Origin: Sthenelais limicola
Lineage: Eukaryota > Annelida > Polychaeta > Phyllodocida > Sigalionidae
Direction: 5' to 3'
Assembly (NCBI GenBank): GCA_942159475.1
Contig: OW804098.1
Coordinates: 118,383,374-118,447,373, forward strand
DNA length: 64,000 nt
Under the pieces are notes generated by a model that was not told the origin of the DNA, did not search any database, and saw only the letters and a list, made by a program, of their open reading frames with translations. This document shows positions 49,051-59,857 of this stretch, in pieces; positions within the stretch are counted from its first letter, which is position 1, and every line of letters starts with the position of its first letter. The translations under genes and the position numbers were made by a program.

Positions 49051-50373
49051 ATATTATGTTCGAAATAATGGGAATAGCCCATTACCCCTTAGAACTAATA
49101 TATTACTTCTAAGATTACCCTTAGCCAATAGCCCTTACCATTATGCGACTTGTCCTCACTAGGTGGCGGTACTGTTTTCACCAGGTGGCCAACTGGTAAC
49201 TTTGGTGCATTTACAAATTCTTTTACAATAAAAGTGCCGCTAAATCACTTGTATGGCATTTATACCATTATAGATATTTCGCATCATGTACATAGAAATG
49301 TTATAAGTGATATACATCTATAGTTTATATCTGTTATATACCTGTTTGATATTGAAAAATGCTGTGATCCAAATACCCTAATGACTGTACATATAGATTG
49401 CCCCTAGTGGCTTGGGTAAGGCAGATGCAGCAAACCACTGGAACACAGGCTCAGGCCCACATGGAGTATGGTTGAATTGATGAAAATAAAATGATGCACA
49501 CAGAGATTGGGCAACACATGGACTACCCTAAACTCTCTTTGAAATATTGAGGGAATAATGATACCCTTCAAACATTTCTGTGAGAAAAAATATATTGCCA
49601 CTGCCAGGGCAGGAAAATGAAACTGCCATGAAGTGTCCGATTTATTTCAGATGTTATCAATTAATATAAGGAATGTGGAGTATATTAATATCGCTCTCAA
49701 AATGCATTAGAATTTGCTCATTTTTGCACTAATATTGCGTTATACTTTTAGCTGACTATCTCGCAATCATTGCGCAATAATTATTGCGTGAAAAGCGTCC
49801 ACGCTCATCACGGAACTATGGCGAAATGATTGCGCATTAAAAATCGCGTAGAATCGCGCTCATTTGCCCGTCGGGTTGCTATAATAGTTAACGATTGTTG
49901 TCTTTATTTCTCCTCCCCTGTGAACACCTGAGGGTCATTACATATACGATTTTGTTGTCACAAGCAAGAAGCTTTCCCTCAGTTTGGAGGGATTTTTGTC
50001 ATCAATGAACCTAGACTGGATGAGGTCCATGATGAGGCAGGGTGAAATATACAAGAACATACATAATATTTGTTTAAAGGCTTTATTGCTGCAAAGGGCT
50101 TATTCCAAATCCACTTGAATCGCTTCCATAGGTTTCAGGCCAAGACATTTACAATGATTGAATGCAAAGGACGCTTGTCCACAATGTGAATATAATGTAG
50201 CGTTGCCTTGCGTTGCCTTGCATTGCATACATAATTATGTGATTTCAGGGGTGCTATTCAGGGGTGCTATTTGTGTGTTATTTGAGCCAAATATCCACGA
50301 GATTGATGGAAACCAAGGTAAAATACAATTAAAATTGAGTTCTCTTATTGAATTAGTATGTCATTAATTCCCA

Positions 50374-50494
50374 ATAGCACTCTGTTTGTCTTGTAATTGA
50401 TCTCAACGGGGTCAAATCATACTCCACACCTTTGGGGTGTCGTGCGATTTGACCCAACATCTTGATCGATTACAAACCTCAATCATGCCATTAG
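50374..50494. repeat. Foldback palindrome, P1 family
   Basis: Outer ATAGCACTCTGTTTG and inner TGATCTC and ACACCTTTGGGGTGT match the plan at 755-884, but the stem between them (GGGGTCAAATCATACTCC) is unrelated in sequence. Confidence 0.6.
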
Positions 50495-51350
50495 GTATAA
50501 TAGCCTCAATTTACCCCAATAAAATTCTGCATTACCGAACCCCATTACATAATCGTCCATATCATTGATCCACTACATTCCATAAGTATCATATTTTAGG
50601 AGAAATTTACTAAGTGGGTACATAGATTCCAGTTGTACATTGTCTACAGACCTCACAGGTATTAAGCTTCTTTTCCTTGTTTCTCATGCAGCATGAGAAT
50701 TAGCATTGTTTGTATAGAATAACTGTAAGTAGGGATCTTTCATGTGGGTCTGAAATTCTACACTATTTTCCTTTCCTGTGGATAAGAATTCCTAGCCACC
50801 ATTGTTTCTATATAGTTTATTCCTACAAGCTGGGAATTTCATATAGGAACAAGTTATTTTCTTTTTTACATGTGAAGAATGATTTTTTTTAATAGGCAAC
50901 ACTCGAAATATATCGTTGAACGACGATTGCGTTTTTTTGTTACAATCAATTTGTAATTTAATGACTTAATGACTTAATGACTAAAAATAAAGAAAGAAAA
51001 TAGTTATTCCTTTCCTAAGCTGATACATTCCTTGAATAAGCCCCTTGCTTCAAAACCTTATTAAAATGTGATGCGCCACAGAAATATCATGTCACAGAAA
51101 TTATATTTTCCAAATCATTTGGCTACAAGAGTTTTAACGGAAATGTTTTGATTGTTAGGATGTTAAGTGTTCTGAGTATAGACTCAGTATATCTACCAGA
51201 TTTTACAACATTAAGTTTAATGTGTCGTGTTGTTTCTAAGGTCAACCTATGGACGTATATTTAATTACTTTACTAGTAATTGTCATTCCAGGTATATCGG
51301 TAACTAATTTTTCAAACATACACAAAATTAAAAATTCTCATTATATGTCC

Positions 51351-51697
51351 TAAGGCCAAAAAAAAAAATAGGTGTGTTTCCGATTCCCCCCCCCCCCCCC
51401 TATCTAGAAAAACCTTACCCTGCCTACAAAAATTTTGACCATTCCTTGTTTTTTCCCCCATCATATCTGAGTTTTTTTGGATTTTTTGAAAAAGCTTATA
51501 AAAGCAGGAAAACGGGTTTTCCTAACCCGAAACTGTCAAAACGAACATTTCCCATGTTCAAAACAACTATTGTTATGAAAAAGACATTTTTCTCAGTTCC
51601 TGGGAGGTGGTTTCAAAACAAAAAAATTACCACCACCCCCTACCTAGTTTTCAGCCAGATAAATCGGAAACACACCTAATTATTGGGGGGCCTAAAG
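51351..51697 (+). repeat. Interspersed repeat R4 with inverted ends (copy 2)
   Basis: Begins CTAAGGCCAAAAAAAAAAAA TAGGTGTGTTTCCGA and ends TCGGAAACACACCTAATTA. It shares CCCATGTT and AACAACTATTGTTATGAAA with copy 1 in reverse. Confidence 0.6.
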
Positions 51698-51904
51698 ATA
51701 AAGGCTGGAGTGCATCAGGACTTTCCTTCTACCTTTACTCCTCCTTTTACTCTTTCGGGAAAACGGGAGAAGTAACGTGATTTGAACCAGAGTTATCTAT
51801 ACTTACTCCCGTCTCTACAACCTTGAAACGGGAGGTGTAACAGTAGAAGTAACGTCCCAATGGAACCCAGTCTTTAATACCATTTCAATACAACTGAACC
51901 CATC

Positions 51905-51976
51905 TTTCAAAATATGATCTTATTTCAAAATAATTTTCTGCGATTTTGTGACTTTTTCTCTAAAAGACATCACATA
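51905..51976. mobile_element. MITE-2 end fragment next to the gene C stop codon
   Basis: The fragment ends AAAAGACATCACATAT at 51976; the gene C TGA begins at 51979 on the minus strand. It supplies the start of the gene C 3' UTR. Confidence 0.6.
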
Positions 51977-52205
51977 TCAGCCTATATCCTCTGTCCCTGC
52001 GACGGTTACGTTAGAGTAGAAGACAAAGCTGATGGTCTGAAACATTCGCACGTCCTTTATGCGACCAAAGCTCCCGCGACCATACCCCACTCCCCAGTCA
52101 TCATGGAAGAGAGTCAGGTCGGTAGGTACGTATGTTGCACGGGGTCCGGTCTGGTACCTGGACATTTTTACCTCAACGCAGTGTTCCGTCCCATACAGCA
52201 CAAAT
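51977..52205 (-). CDS. Gene C exon 3 and stop
   Basis: 229 nt after CATATTTCAG, completing the split Arg201. It encodes FVLYGTEHCVEVKMSRYQTG and a Gly/Arg/Phe-rich segment ending VAGTEDIG. The TGA at 51979-51977 abuts the terminal sequence of a MITE-2 fragment (51905-51976). Confidence 0.75.
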
Positions 52206-55200
52206 CTGAAATATGTTTTTATATAATTTATTTAGTATTTTTATTCCGAATTAAAGAGTTTAAATTCGGAATAGGATGCAATCATGTGTCGAAGCGGTTC
52301 TTCTAGAAGGATCCTTACTGAACATATTTAATGTTTTTGTGCAGACTCATATAATACCTTAACGCAATATGAAAATTACAAAAATATCAATATTATATAT
52401 TTAGCAAAAAAGCAAGTTAATGATCACTACCATACTGACCTCATCTATAGAAATGGACACAATTTACAAAGTGACCATATTTGTAGGATTACTCCTGTTT
52501 TCCTTATATTCGTGGCTCACAGACTCCTTTAAACATATGAATTTGGTTCTAAAAGTCCCCAAATTTGTCTGGTTTATTGCATCTTATGTCCATCGTTTCT
52601 TCGAGAATCTACTAAGTTGTAATTTGTGAATAAATCTAAGGTCTGAAAAGATCAGAGTATATTTACGACCAAGATATCTGAAGATATAACAATATTATTG
52701 AGCCATTCACTATCCAGACTATTGGATCGGTCAAATCGTGTCCACAAGGCTGGCGATGGGGAGATACTTAATGACCATGCATGTCTACTAGCCATCAACA
52801 TTATGAACATCGGGTCTAAGAATGTTTAGGGTCAAGCTATCAGCAAATGTACAATTCGCCTTCACCAATCTTCTCAAATAACCCATATTTAAGACAATAA
52901 TTAGCTTCAAAATGCGGTTTAACATAATGGAACTGATACTTTAAATTAATACGATACTAAATATATTCAGATATACACAGTATTCTTCATTTTTCAGCCT
53001 AATTTAGCAGAATTTCCTAAATATGTAGAGCTGCCAATTGTACATTTTCTGAAAATCTGACCCTTTAATTTTTTATTATAAGTTATCCCCTAGGCCTTAT
53101 TTCAACTGCTGGTGGTAGTCGATTCAATAACCTACGACCCTGGAGTATAACTGAAGTTTACTTAATTTCTCAGTTGTGGGAACAGGAGAGAAATGTTGTT
53201 ACAGCAATGTTACGAAAATTAGTTCTTTTCAGGAACACCAGGTGGCGCCACTATAAGTGCTTATTCGACAGAGGGTAACATATTAGATTTTCAGCCAGTA
53301 TGTGGCAAACGCTGTTTTCGTTGCCTCGTAAACTCTTCTAAGAACATTTTCCACTTGAAAATTTCTTTATACAATTAAAAATCACTCTAATTGGAGGAGT
53401 GAAATGTTTATCCCCTCCACTAATCAATTAGTCCTAGGCGTGAACATGATTCACGCTACTATAAGAAATGCACACTGATTCAAGGGCATGCTGTATCTCC
53501 AAGTTATCCAAACCAAGCAAACCGATACTATGGATCTTATATCATTCAGGGTTTATTTGAAGAAATCATATATGTGATGTGTTTCAAGAAAATGAGTCAT
53601 AAGTCGCAAAATTGTTATTTTTCAAAGTGATATATTCCCCCAAATCTCTTTGTAGGAATGTTCTCATCTTTGGTGTGACTAATGCTGGATGAAGTATGAA
53701 TACATGTACCAAAATGCAAACAGTGTATCAAATATTGTCATGCATTTATAGGGTCATCCCATAGAGTATATTTTACTATTTTAATTGTAATTGTTCACCC
53801 AAAAATATTGAAACTTTTTTTTTCAGAAATAAAAATATCAAACTTAAAATATAGAAATACTTATTTAATTAGATGCCTTTAATGTTTATATTCATTGGAA
53901 TCCCCTAGGTCTCATTTTTTTAAATATGTGATGTGTTTCAGGAAAATAAGTCATAAGTCGCAAAAAATGATATTTTTCAAAGTTTTTTTTTCACAAGATC
54001 TCTTTATTGGAAAGTTCTGATTTTCGGAGGGTTTAGCACTTATTGTCATATAAATCCATGGGACAAATTTCAAGACATTGTATTAAATATATCATTGTGT
54101 TGTGAAGGCCTTTGTATCGAGTATATTTAGTTACTTTACTGGTTTTTACCCAACCAGAAACATTGCAAACTTTTTTTTCCAAAATAAAGATATCAAACTT
54201 AAAATATAGAAATACATGTTAGGTACCCTAGTGTTTACTATCATTGGAATCGGCTTGATATCCTCTTTTCAGATATTGTGATATCTCAAAATCCATATTT
54301 AGCGACTTATGACTCATTTTCGTAAAACGGATCACATATGATAATATCACAAAATCCAATTTTTGCGACTTATGACTCATTTTCCTGAAACACATCACAT
54401 ATATGTAAATTTAACCTTGAGGGCCTGATATACCGAGTTGCTAGAAATAAAAAAAAATAAAAAAAAACTGCACAGATGAAAAAGTTGAAACAATTTTGTG
54501 TAGACTTTTACTTCTTCTTTTTGTTATTGTTAATTTTGAGCAGATTTTGATACATAAAACCTATGTCGCCAGACGAGATGCCAGTTGGCAGAAGACCATG
54601 TTATTCTGTATTGAAATATTGCCAGTGAGCCCTTTATCTGGATACACATTTTAAATTAAAGGAAAAGAAAACTAAAGGGCCTGGTCCACTAAGCCAATTC
54701 TCATGCGATTTTGCGCCGCAGTAAAGTAATCTTGCGAGAATCGCATGAGAATCGGCTTATATTAGTGGATTAGGCCCTTTAGCTATAACTACCTCCCTAC
54801 CCCCTCACCTGTACACTCCCAACCGAATAATGGTGCCACTGAGTGTTGTTCCAACATCTTTCCTTGTCTTCATGTACCAGCCCGACATGTGAATCTCTTC
54901 ATTCACTCTTCGGTCCAGCTGATCCTTCACACCCACCATCACCACATACCATGGCACATTATTCTGCAAATAGTTTTATATATGTATAAATAACTTTACT
55001 TCACTTTATATATTTACATTCTAATCATAATAATATGAAACAGGATGGTCCTTTCTGGATAAGTTTAGATGCTGATCTTCCAAGGGACCCTTACTAGCTA
55101 ACATTCTCATTAGTCTTAATCTTAACATGTCAATTAAATTGGCTTAGTGGACTAGGCCCTTTAGTTTTCTTCTTTAGAGGTAGATAATTCGAATTGGATA

Positions 55201-57083
55201 ATTAGGATTGGATAATTGGATAATTAGGATTGGATAATTAAAAATTGGATTATGTCGGTTGATCATTGACCTAATAGGGCACTTGCATGTGCCACTGCGC
55301 ATGCCTGTCACAATGCATCCTGGGATGGATTCTGATGAAACTGACATACATATATTTGGCAACATTTTCATTGAGAATTTCAAGAATGTTTTCACCTGTA
55401 TCATAGCTTGTATAATTGATCTATGTTAACGAAATGCATAACGGGAAAGATGGGGACTTGGGTTATGGAAACATGTATAACACATGAATATTGACATTAG
55501 AGCATTGATAAATAGTCCATGCTGAACATGACATGTTTTCTATAGATTCTAGACTGTACCATTAGTCCCATATTTCAATGTGAATCAAGATACAATATGG
55601 CAGCTATGCAACTCCCCTATTGATTGACTAATTATGTGAGGATCCAGCAACGTGGCCTCCCCAGTTAGCAGGGCGCGGGACAGGAAATAGCACCCCACCC
55701 GTATCACTTCTGTTTCACTAATAGGGGAGTTGTATAGCCGCCATTTTGAATTCAGATTCATGAGGAATTATGGGACTAATGGTACACTGTAGAATCTATA
55801 GAAAACATGCCATGTTCTGCATGGAATATTCATCAATGCGCTGATGTAACTATCCATGGGTTATACATGTTTCCATGACACACGTCCCCATCTTTCCCAT
55901 CATGCATTTCGTTTTCACAGATAATTTATAAAAGCTAGGATATTGGTGAAAACATTCTTGCATTTTTCAATAAGAATATTCCCTAATATTGGTATGTCAG
56001 ATTTCAATAGAAATAATCCCAGGGTGCTCTGTAACACACATGCGCAGCGGCACATGCAAGTCCCCTATATTGTATCAAGATTTTCTACACTCTCGTTCTA
56101 ATAGGCTTTTAAAGTCGCTGGACTTCAAGCCAGTGATTAACATAAGTGGCATGTTTCAGGAAAATGAGTCACAAGATGCAAACAAACCATTTTGAGATAT
56201 CTTTTTATTTGAAAAGATGAGATCACGCTAATTCCCATGATAGTAAACATTTAATTAGGCAATCTCGATGAATAAATATTCATGTATTTTAAGTTTGATA
56301 TTTTTATTATATAATTTAGAACATCTGACATACAAATATTTCGCAACATTTTAATTGAAAATTGCAAGAATGTTTTCACCAATATCAAAGGTTGCATATA
56401 TATATATAAATCAACAATGATAACCAAAAGCATGATGGGAATCATGAAGGCTTGTGTTATGGAAACATGTATAACACATGGATATTGACATTAGAGCATG
56501 GATAAATATTCCATGCTGAACGTGGCATGTTTCCTATTGATTGTATACTGTACCATTAGTCCCATAATTCCATGCAAATCAAGATTCAAAATGGCGGCTA
56601 TGCAAATCCCCTATTGTTATAAAACTGAATACTTACCACTACAGGCTCAACAAAATATTCGTCAGTCTGATGCCTTGAATATGGATCGTCCTCCACAACG
56701 GACATATTCAGGCCAAATGAGCCCATATGGGCCACCATTTTAGGCACCATATTATCAGGATCTCTGCAGCTACCCATGGACACATTAAGGCCATCCTTGT
56801 CTGGTGCCGGTGCAAAGGTGGTGTTATTGGTCCAGAGATGGACGAAGAGGGCGATGTCATACGGAGGGTCTCCTACATCCCATTTGATAGGCTTACCAGC
56901 CTTAGTGGATGTATCGGCCCCACTGGCCTTACCAGCCCCACTGGACTTACCGTTCCCACTGGTCCCACTGGTTGCACTAACAACGAATATCCATTGCAGA
57001 CAGATGACAATCAGAGTGATTTTCTTCCTGTATGAATTGATATTGAGATTTGCTTCATCAGATACAAATCCGATTTGCTTCAT
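51977..57083 (-). CDS. Gene C: signal-anchored glycoprotein of unknown family, three exons, 276 aa
   Basis: Exons: 57083-56637 (ATG to GTG|GTAAGT, phase 0), 54963-54809 (acceptor TTTGCAG, ends phase 2 before GTGAGG), 52205-51977 (acceptor TTTCAG, ends TGA). Phases close for 277 codons. Residues 1-21 are polar and 22-37 hydrophobic (ITLIVICLQWIFVV), so this is a type II signal anchor or late-cleaved signal. Residues 38-64 are low-complexity Gly/Ser/Lys/Ala. The rest is a compact domain rich in Trp, Tyr and Val, with glycosylation sequons at Asn86/87, 100, 126 and 266. I do not recognise the fold. Two cysteines, at 106 and in LYGTEHC, are the obvious features. The stop codon sits one base outside a repeat end, so the carboxy terminus may have been set by that insertion. 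An upstream non-coding exon is possible. Confidence 0.72.
52828..53063. mobile_element. MITE-1 copy, reverse orientation
   Basis: Begins GGGTCAAGCTATCAGCAAAT and ends TTTTCTGAAAATCTGACCC. In gene C intron 2. Confidence 0.75.
53569..54403. mobile_element. Cluster of three adjacent MITE-2 copies
   Basis: A truncated copy (53569-53923) abuts a full copy (53924-54339), which abuts a right-end fragment (54340-54403) ending ACACATCACATAT. Head-to-tail packing suggests insertion into pre-existing copies. In gene C intron 2. Confidence 0.7.
54671..54784. repeat. Foldback element with ACTAAAGGGCC ends
   Basis: Arms ACTAAAGGGCCTGGTCCACT ... and partner GATTAGGCCCTTTAG. A solo arm copy (GGCTTAGTGGACTAGGCCCT) is at 55140-55163. 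Gene C intron 2. Confidence 0.7.
54809..54963 (-). CDS. Gene C exon 2
   Basis: 155 nt between ATTTGCAG and AG|GTGAGG. It encodes NNVPWYVVMVGVKDQ followed by a charged, Trp-containing stretch ending IIRLGVY. No stop in frame; phase 0 in and phase 2 out match exons 1 and 3. Confidence 0.75.
55273..55620. mobile_element. MITE-3 copy, reverse orientation
   Basis: Begins ATAGGGCACTTGCATGTGCC and ends GGCAGCTATGCAACTCCCCT AT. Gene C intron 1. Confidence 0.65.
55721..56069. mobile_element. MITE-3 copy
   Basis: Begins ATAGGGGAGTTGTATAGCCG and ends GGCACATGCAAGTCCCCTAT. It faces the copy at 55273 across about 100 bp. Confidence 0.68.
56142..56310. mobile_element. MITE-2 left-end fragment
   Basis: GTGGCATGTTTCAGGAAAAT GAGTCACAAG followed by diverged interior, cut off by a MITE-3 copy. 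In gene C intron 1. Confidence 0.55.
56322..56612. mobile_element. MITE-3 copy, one end missing
   Basis: Right end GGCGGCTATGCAAATCCCCT AT is intact and lies 25 bp from the gene C exon 1 donor. The left end is eroded. Confidence 0.6.
56637..57083 (-). CDS. Gene C exon 1: signal anchor and N-terminal half
   Basis: 447 nt, 149 codons. The start at 57083 is the only Met before the hydrophobic segment. The plus-strand frames across this interval are shadows. The exon ends EYFVEPVV just before a strong GTAAGT. Confidence 0.72.
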
Positions 57084-57703
57084 TTCGTTCCACTGACCCC
57101 TGATTCAAGTTTTCAATCAGATATTAATATCAAGAAATATTTTGTCCTGCTATTAACATATATACGTGGTATCACTACGTAAGAAAAGGTAAAATTTATA
57201 TTTCTAAAAATAAGCATGAATATCAGGAATAGAGCATATATGTAGTCTTCAATGTAGAATTGCTCTTGCGAGTTGAAAGATTTTGTTGACATATTGAATA
57301 AAGAAGTTGATGTAAAAACAAAAAGAAAATTCAATCAGGACAGTTTTTTCCTACATCTTCTTAAACTAAACTAACAATTATGATGCTGTAAAGTTATGAA
57401 TAATTTTATTGGCCTAAGTTGAGTATTTCGTAGACATTCTTGAGATCGACAGAGTGGAGAGGAGAAACTATTTCTTTCTATTAGCCTAATAACAACAATA
57501 ATAGCATTAGAGCTTGCCATCCACCTAACTCTTATTTTCTTATATTCTGAACTAAAACTGATGTGAATTGAATTAAAATTGAATTGAAAGAATGCATTAT
57601 TCGTCTAAGGATTTACAGGTAAAAATAGACAAATGGGTAACCAAGCCTCTGGATAAAGTCCAGGTCTTCCAGCCACCACCTGATAGCAGAAAGAGGTCTA
57701 TAC

Positions 57704-58089
57704 TATAGTCTGTCCAAAAAGTAGTTGACCCGTGATTTGTTAGTTCCTTTAAGGGGAGGGAAAAGTGGGGGAGTTTTGACTTCAAATTAATTGCCCTCGA
57801 ATCACCGTTTGCGACTGACCATACCCGTTTGCGACCAACCATGGCCAAATGTACAGCTGTAATGTATTGCGCTGCCTCTGTTCTATGTGCAGCAGCTGTT
57901 GTTTTTCTTAGAAGGAAGGCAGAGCTGGTTATACTGGCCCTGTTTCTCCATGGTTGATTGCAATGAGCGACTCGCTGGGCAAAGAGTGGACAGGTCCTTG
58001 TCATAAATAGAAATCAAAAATCTCCCACTTTTCCCTCCCCTTAAAGGGACGAAGGAATCACATGTCAACTACTTTTTGGATAGGCTATA
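57704..58089. mobile_element. Tc1/mariner-like MITE with about 85-bp terminal inverted repeats
   Basis: The ends TATAGTCTGTCCAAAAAGTA and TATAGCCTATCCAAAAAGTA (revcomp of the right end) begin long inverted repeats flanked by TA. The arms include GTTGAC and TTTAAGGGGAGGGAAAAGTG. The interior holds no transposase; frames there are fortuitous. Confidence 0.7.
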
Positions 58090-58879
58090 ACAGAGAGTGG
58101 ATACAAAAAGGGAATAATACAAGACATGATGCAAGTTAAAGTAATTAGATAAATATTTATATAAATGTTATAAAATATATAATATCAAAACTGACAAGTA
58201 GCATATTTTACGATACATAGCACCACCACTTAATTTTAGACCCTCATTAAATTTGAGTAATTAGAATTAACTCATTTAATTAATATTTTTTAAACATTAA
58301 TATTTTCTAAGTACCTTTTAAACTCCTAGTTACAAATTCATGTGCTTACGTGGGCAGTGCATTCTAAGCTATTTTTGGTTTGTAGAGAAAACTATTTTTG
58401 TATAATGCTGATTTTGGAACATAAGGTATTAAATTTCTCCTGTTTTTTGCATGGTTTCTCGTCGAAAGTGTATTTAGTTAGGTAATTAAATCAAGCGAGG
58501 CTTATGTCGTATGTATTACACTGTAAGCAGTAAGTCTAAATAAACGCAACCTGGCACTGAGTCCTAAAGGAAGAAAGTAGAATAACAGTATTATTTTTGA
58601 AAAAAGTTTGCAATATTTCTGGATGTGCAATTATCAGTATGGTAATTAAATATACTCCATATAATGCCCTTCAAAATGCATGGATATATTTTATGTACAG
58701 TTCTGAAATTTGGTACATAAATTCATATGACCTGAGGCGCTAAGCCCCCCAAAATTAAGAACATTCTTTTTAAGGAATCTTGTGAATACATTACTTTAAA
58801 CAAGTACTAAGTTAAGAAATTATCAAGTTAAGTTTGGTTTATCTATTTAATATTACAATTAGTGTCAACTTAATTTATA

Positions 58880-59041
58880 TACCTGGCGTTTCCAATGGAA
58901 ACGATTTCTCAGCCTCAAATACTTATGTCCGATGTCAGGCAGAAGACCTACCTAGACACCTGTCTATTTAGAATGCTGGACCACCTCATTGTAAACAACA
59001 TCTATTGCAATAAAGAATTATTGAATTGAATTGAATTGAAT
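58880..59041 (+). repeat. Retroelement 3' tail with (TTGAA)n end
   Basis: A non-coding tail ending AATAAAGAATTATTGAATTG and further TTGAA units, like 3' ends of non-LTR elements or their SINE derivatives. A related ending (TTTTTCAATTCAATTCAAC) is at 47540-47560. Confidence 0.5.
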
Positions 59042-59334
59042 TCATGACCAGTCACTGAGGACCATTGAAATCATGAACTCTGAAACATGTAGAGAAAGGG
59101 AGAAAATAGATAAACTTAGGGAAATACCTACGTAGAAATAAGATCCACTAGTCCCCCTGAGTTTCCACTAGTCCTCACAGACCAGAAGGTAAAATCTAAT
59201 ATGGCACAAAAGACATACAAATGTCAACTAGACTAGGGTTTATATATACACTTGACTTTTATTTCCACTTCAGTAACTGTAACCAATAATGAATAACTCT
59301 GCAATAGCCAGGGCTGTAGAAAAAAGTTGGTTGT

Positions 59335-59490
59335 AAAAAAAGTTGGTTGAAAAAAATCTATCGTTGAAAAATAGTTGGTCTGAAAAAAATTGTCGTTAAA
59401 AAAAAGTTGGTAGTTAAAAAAAAGTTGGTCGTTAAAAAAGTTGGTCGGAAAAAATTGTCGGATAAAAATTGTCGTTGAAAAAAGTTGGTA
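59335..59490 (+). repeat. Degenerate AAAAAAGTTGGTCGTT tandem array
   Basis: Repeated A-runs alternating with GTTGGT or TGTCGT at roughly 14-18 bp spacing. Non-coding. Confidence 0.75.
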
Positions 59491-59709
59491 AAAAATTTTT
59501 ACATTCTACGGAATTAAAAATTCGTGAATGTTAGTGAATTGCGTACCATTCTGTCAATCATCCTGAGTAGCCAGTTCATGTGATACATTTTGAGGTGTTG
59601 GTTGAGGGTTGGTGTGAGGAGTGTGGACACTTATCTGGGAGGATATCTGGATGCCCATCTCTGTGTGATGTAATTCACACCAACACTACTAACTTGGCAC
59701 TTATGCAAA

Positions 59710-59857
59710 GACTGCTTGATTGACAACCTTCTACCATCTCTGCAGTAAATCCCTGAAGGCCAGTGTGACATCCTATTGGTTAGGACTGTTTGATTGACAA
59801 CCTTCTACCATCTCTGCAGTAAATCCCTGAAGGCCAGTCTGACATCCTATTGGTTTA
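59710..59857 (+). repeat. 74-bp direct tandem duplication
   Basis: Two head-to-tail copies of a unit starting GACTGCTTGATTGACAACCT and ending CATCCTATTGGTT, differing at only a few bases. This indicates a recent event. Confidence 0.88.

Larger units (their letters stand above)
46017..51976. other. Intergenic region between gene D start and gene C stop
   Basis: Contains MITE-3 (46318), a retroelement tail near 47.5 kb, palindromes at 48141, 48974 and 50374, and repeat R4. No exon was found. The promoter of gene D should lie just above 46016, but I see no clear TATA box or initiator. Confidence 0.6.

Noticed and set aside
51374..51679. Proline/phenylalanine-rich 101-codon frame as a gene
   Set aside because: It is repeat R4, with a matching inverted copy at 31974-32292.
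56727..57096. Two overlapping plus-strand frames of about 100 codons with Gly/Pro/Thr repeats
   Set aside because: They are complements of the low-complexity stalk of gene C exon 1 on the minus strand.
57597..58068. Frames of 135 and 61 codons as a transposase
   Set aside because: They lie within the Tc1-like MITE but contain no DDE or helix-turn-helix motif and cross the terminal repeats.
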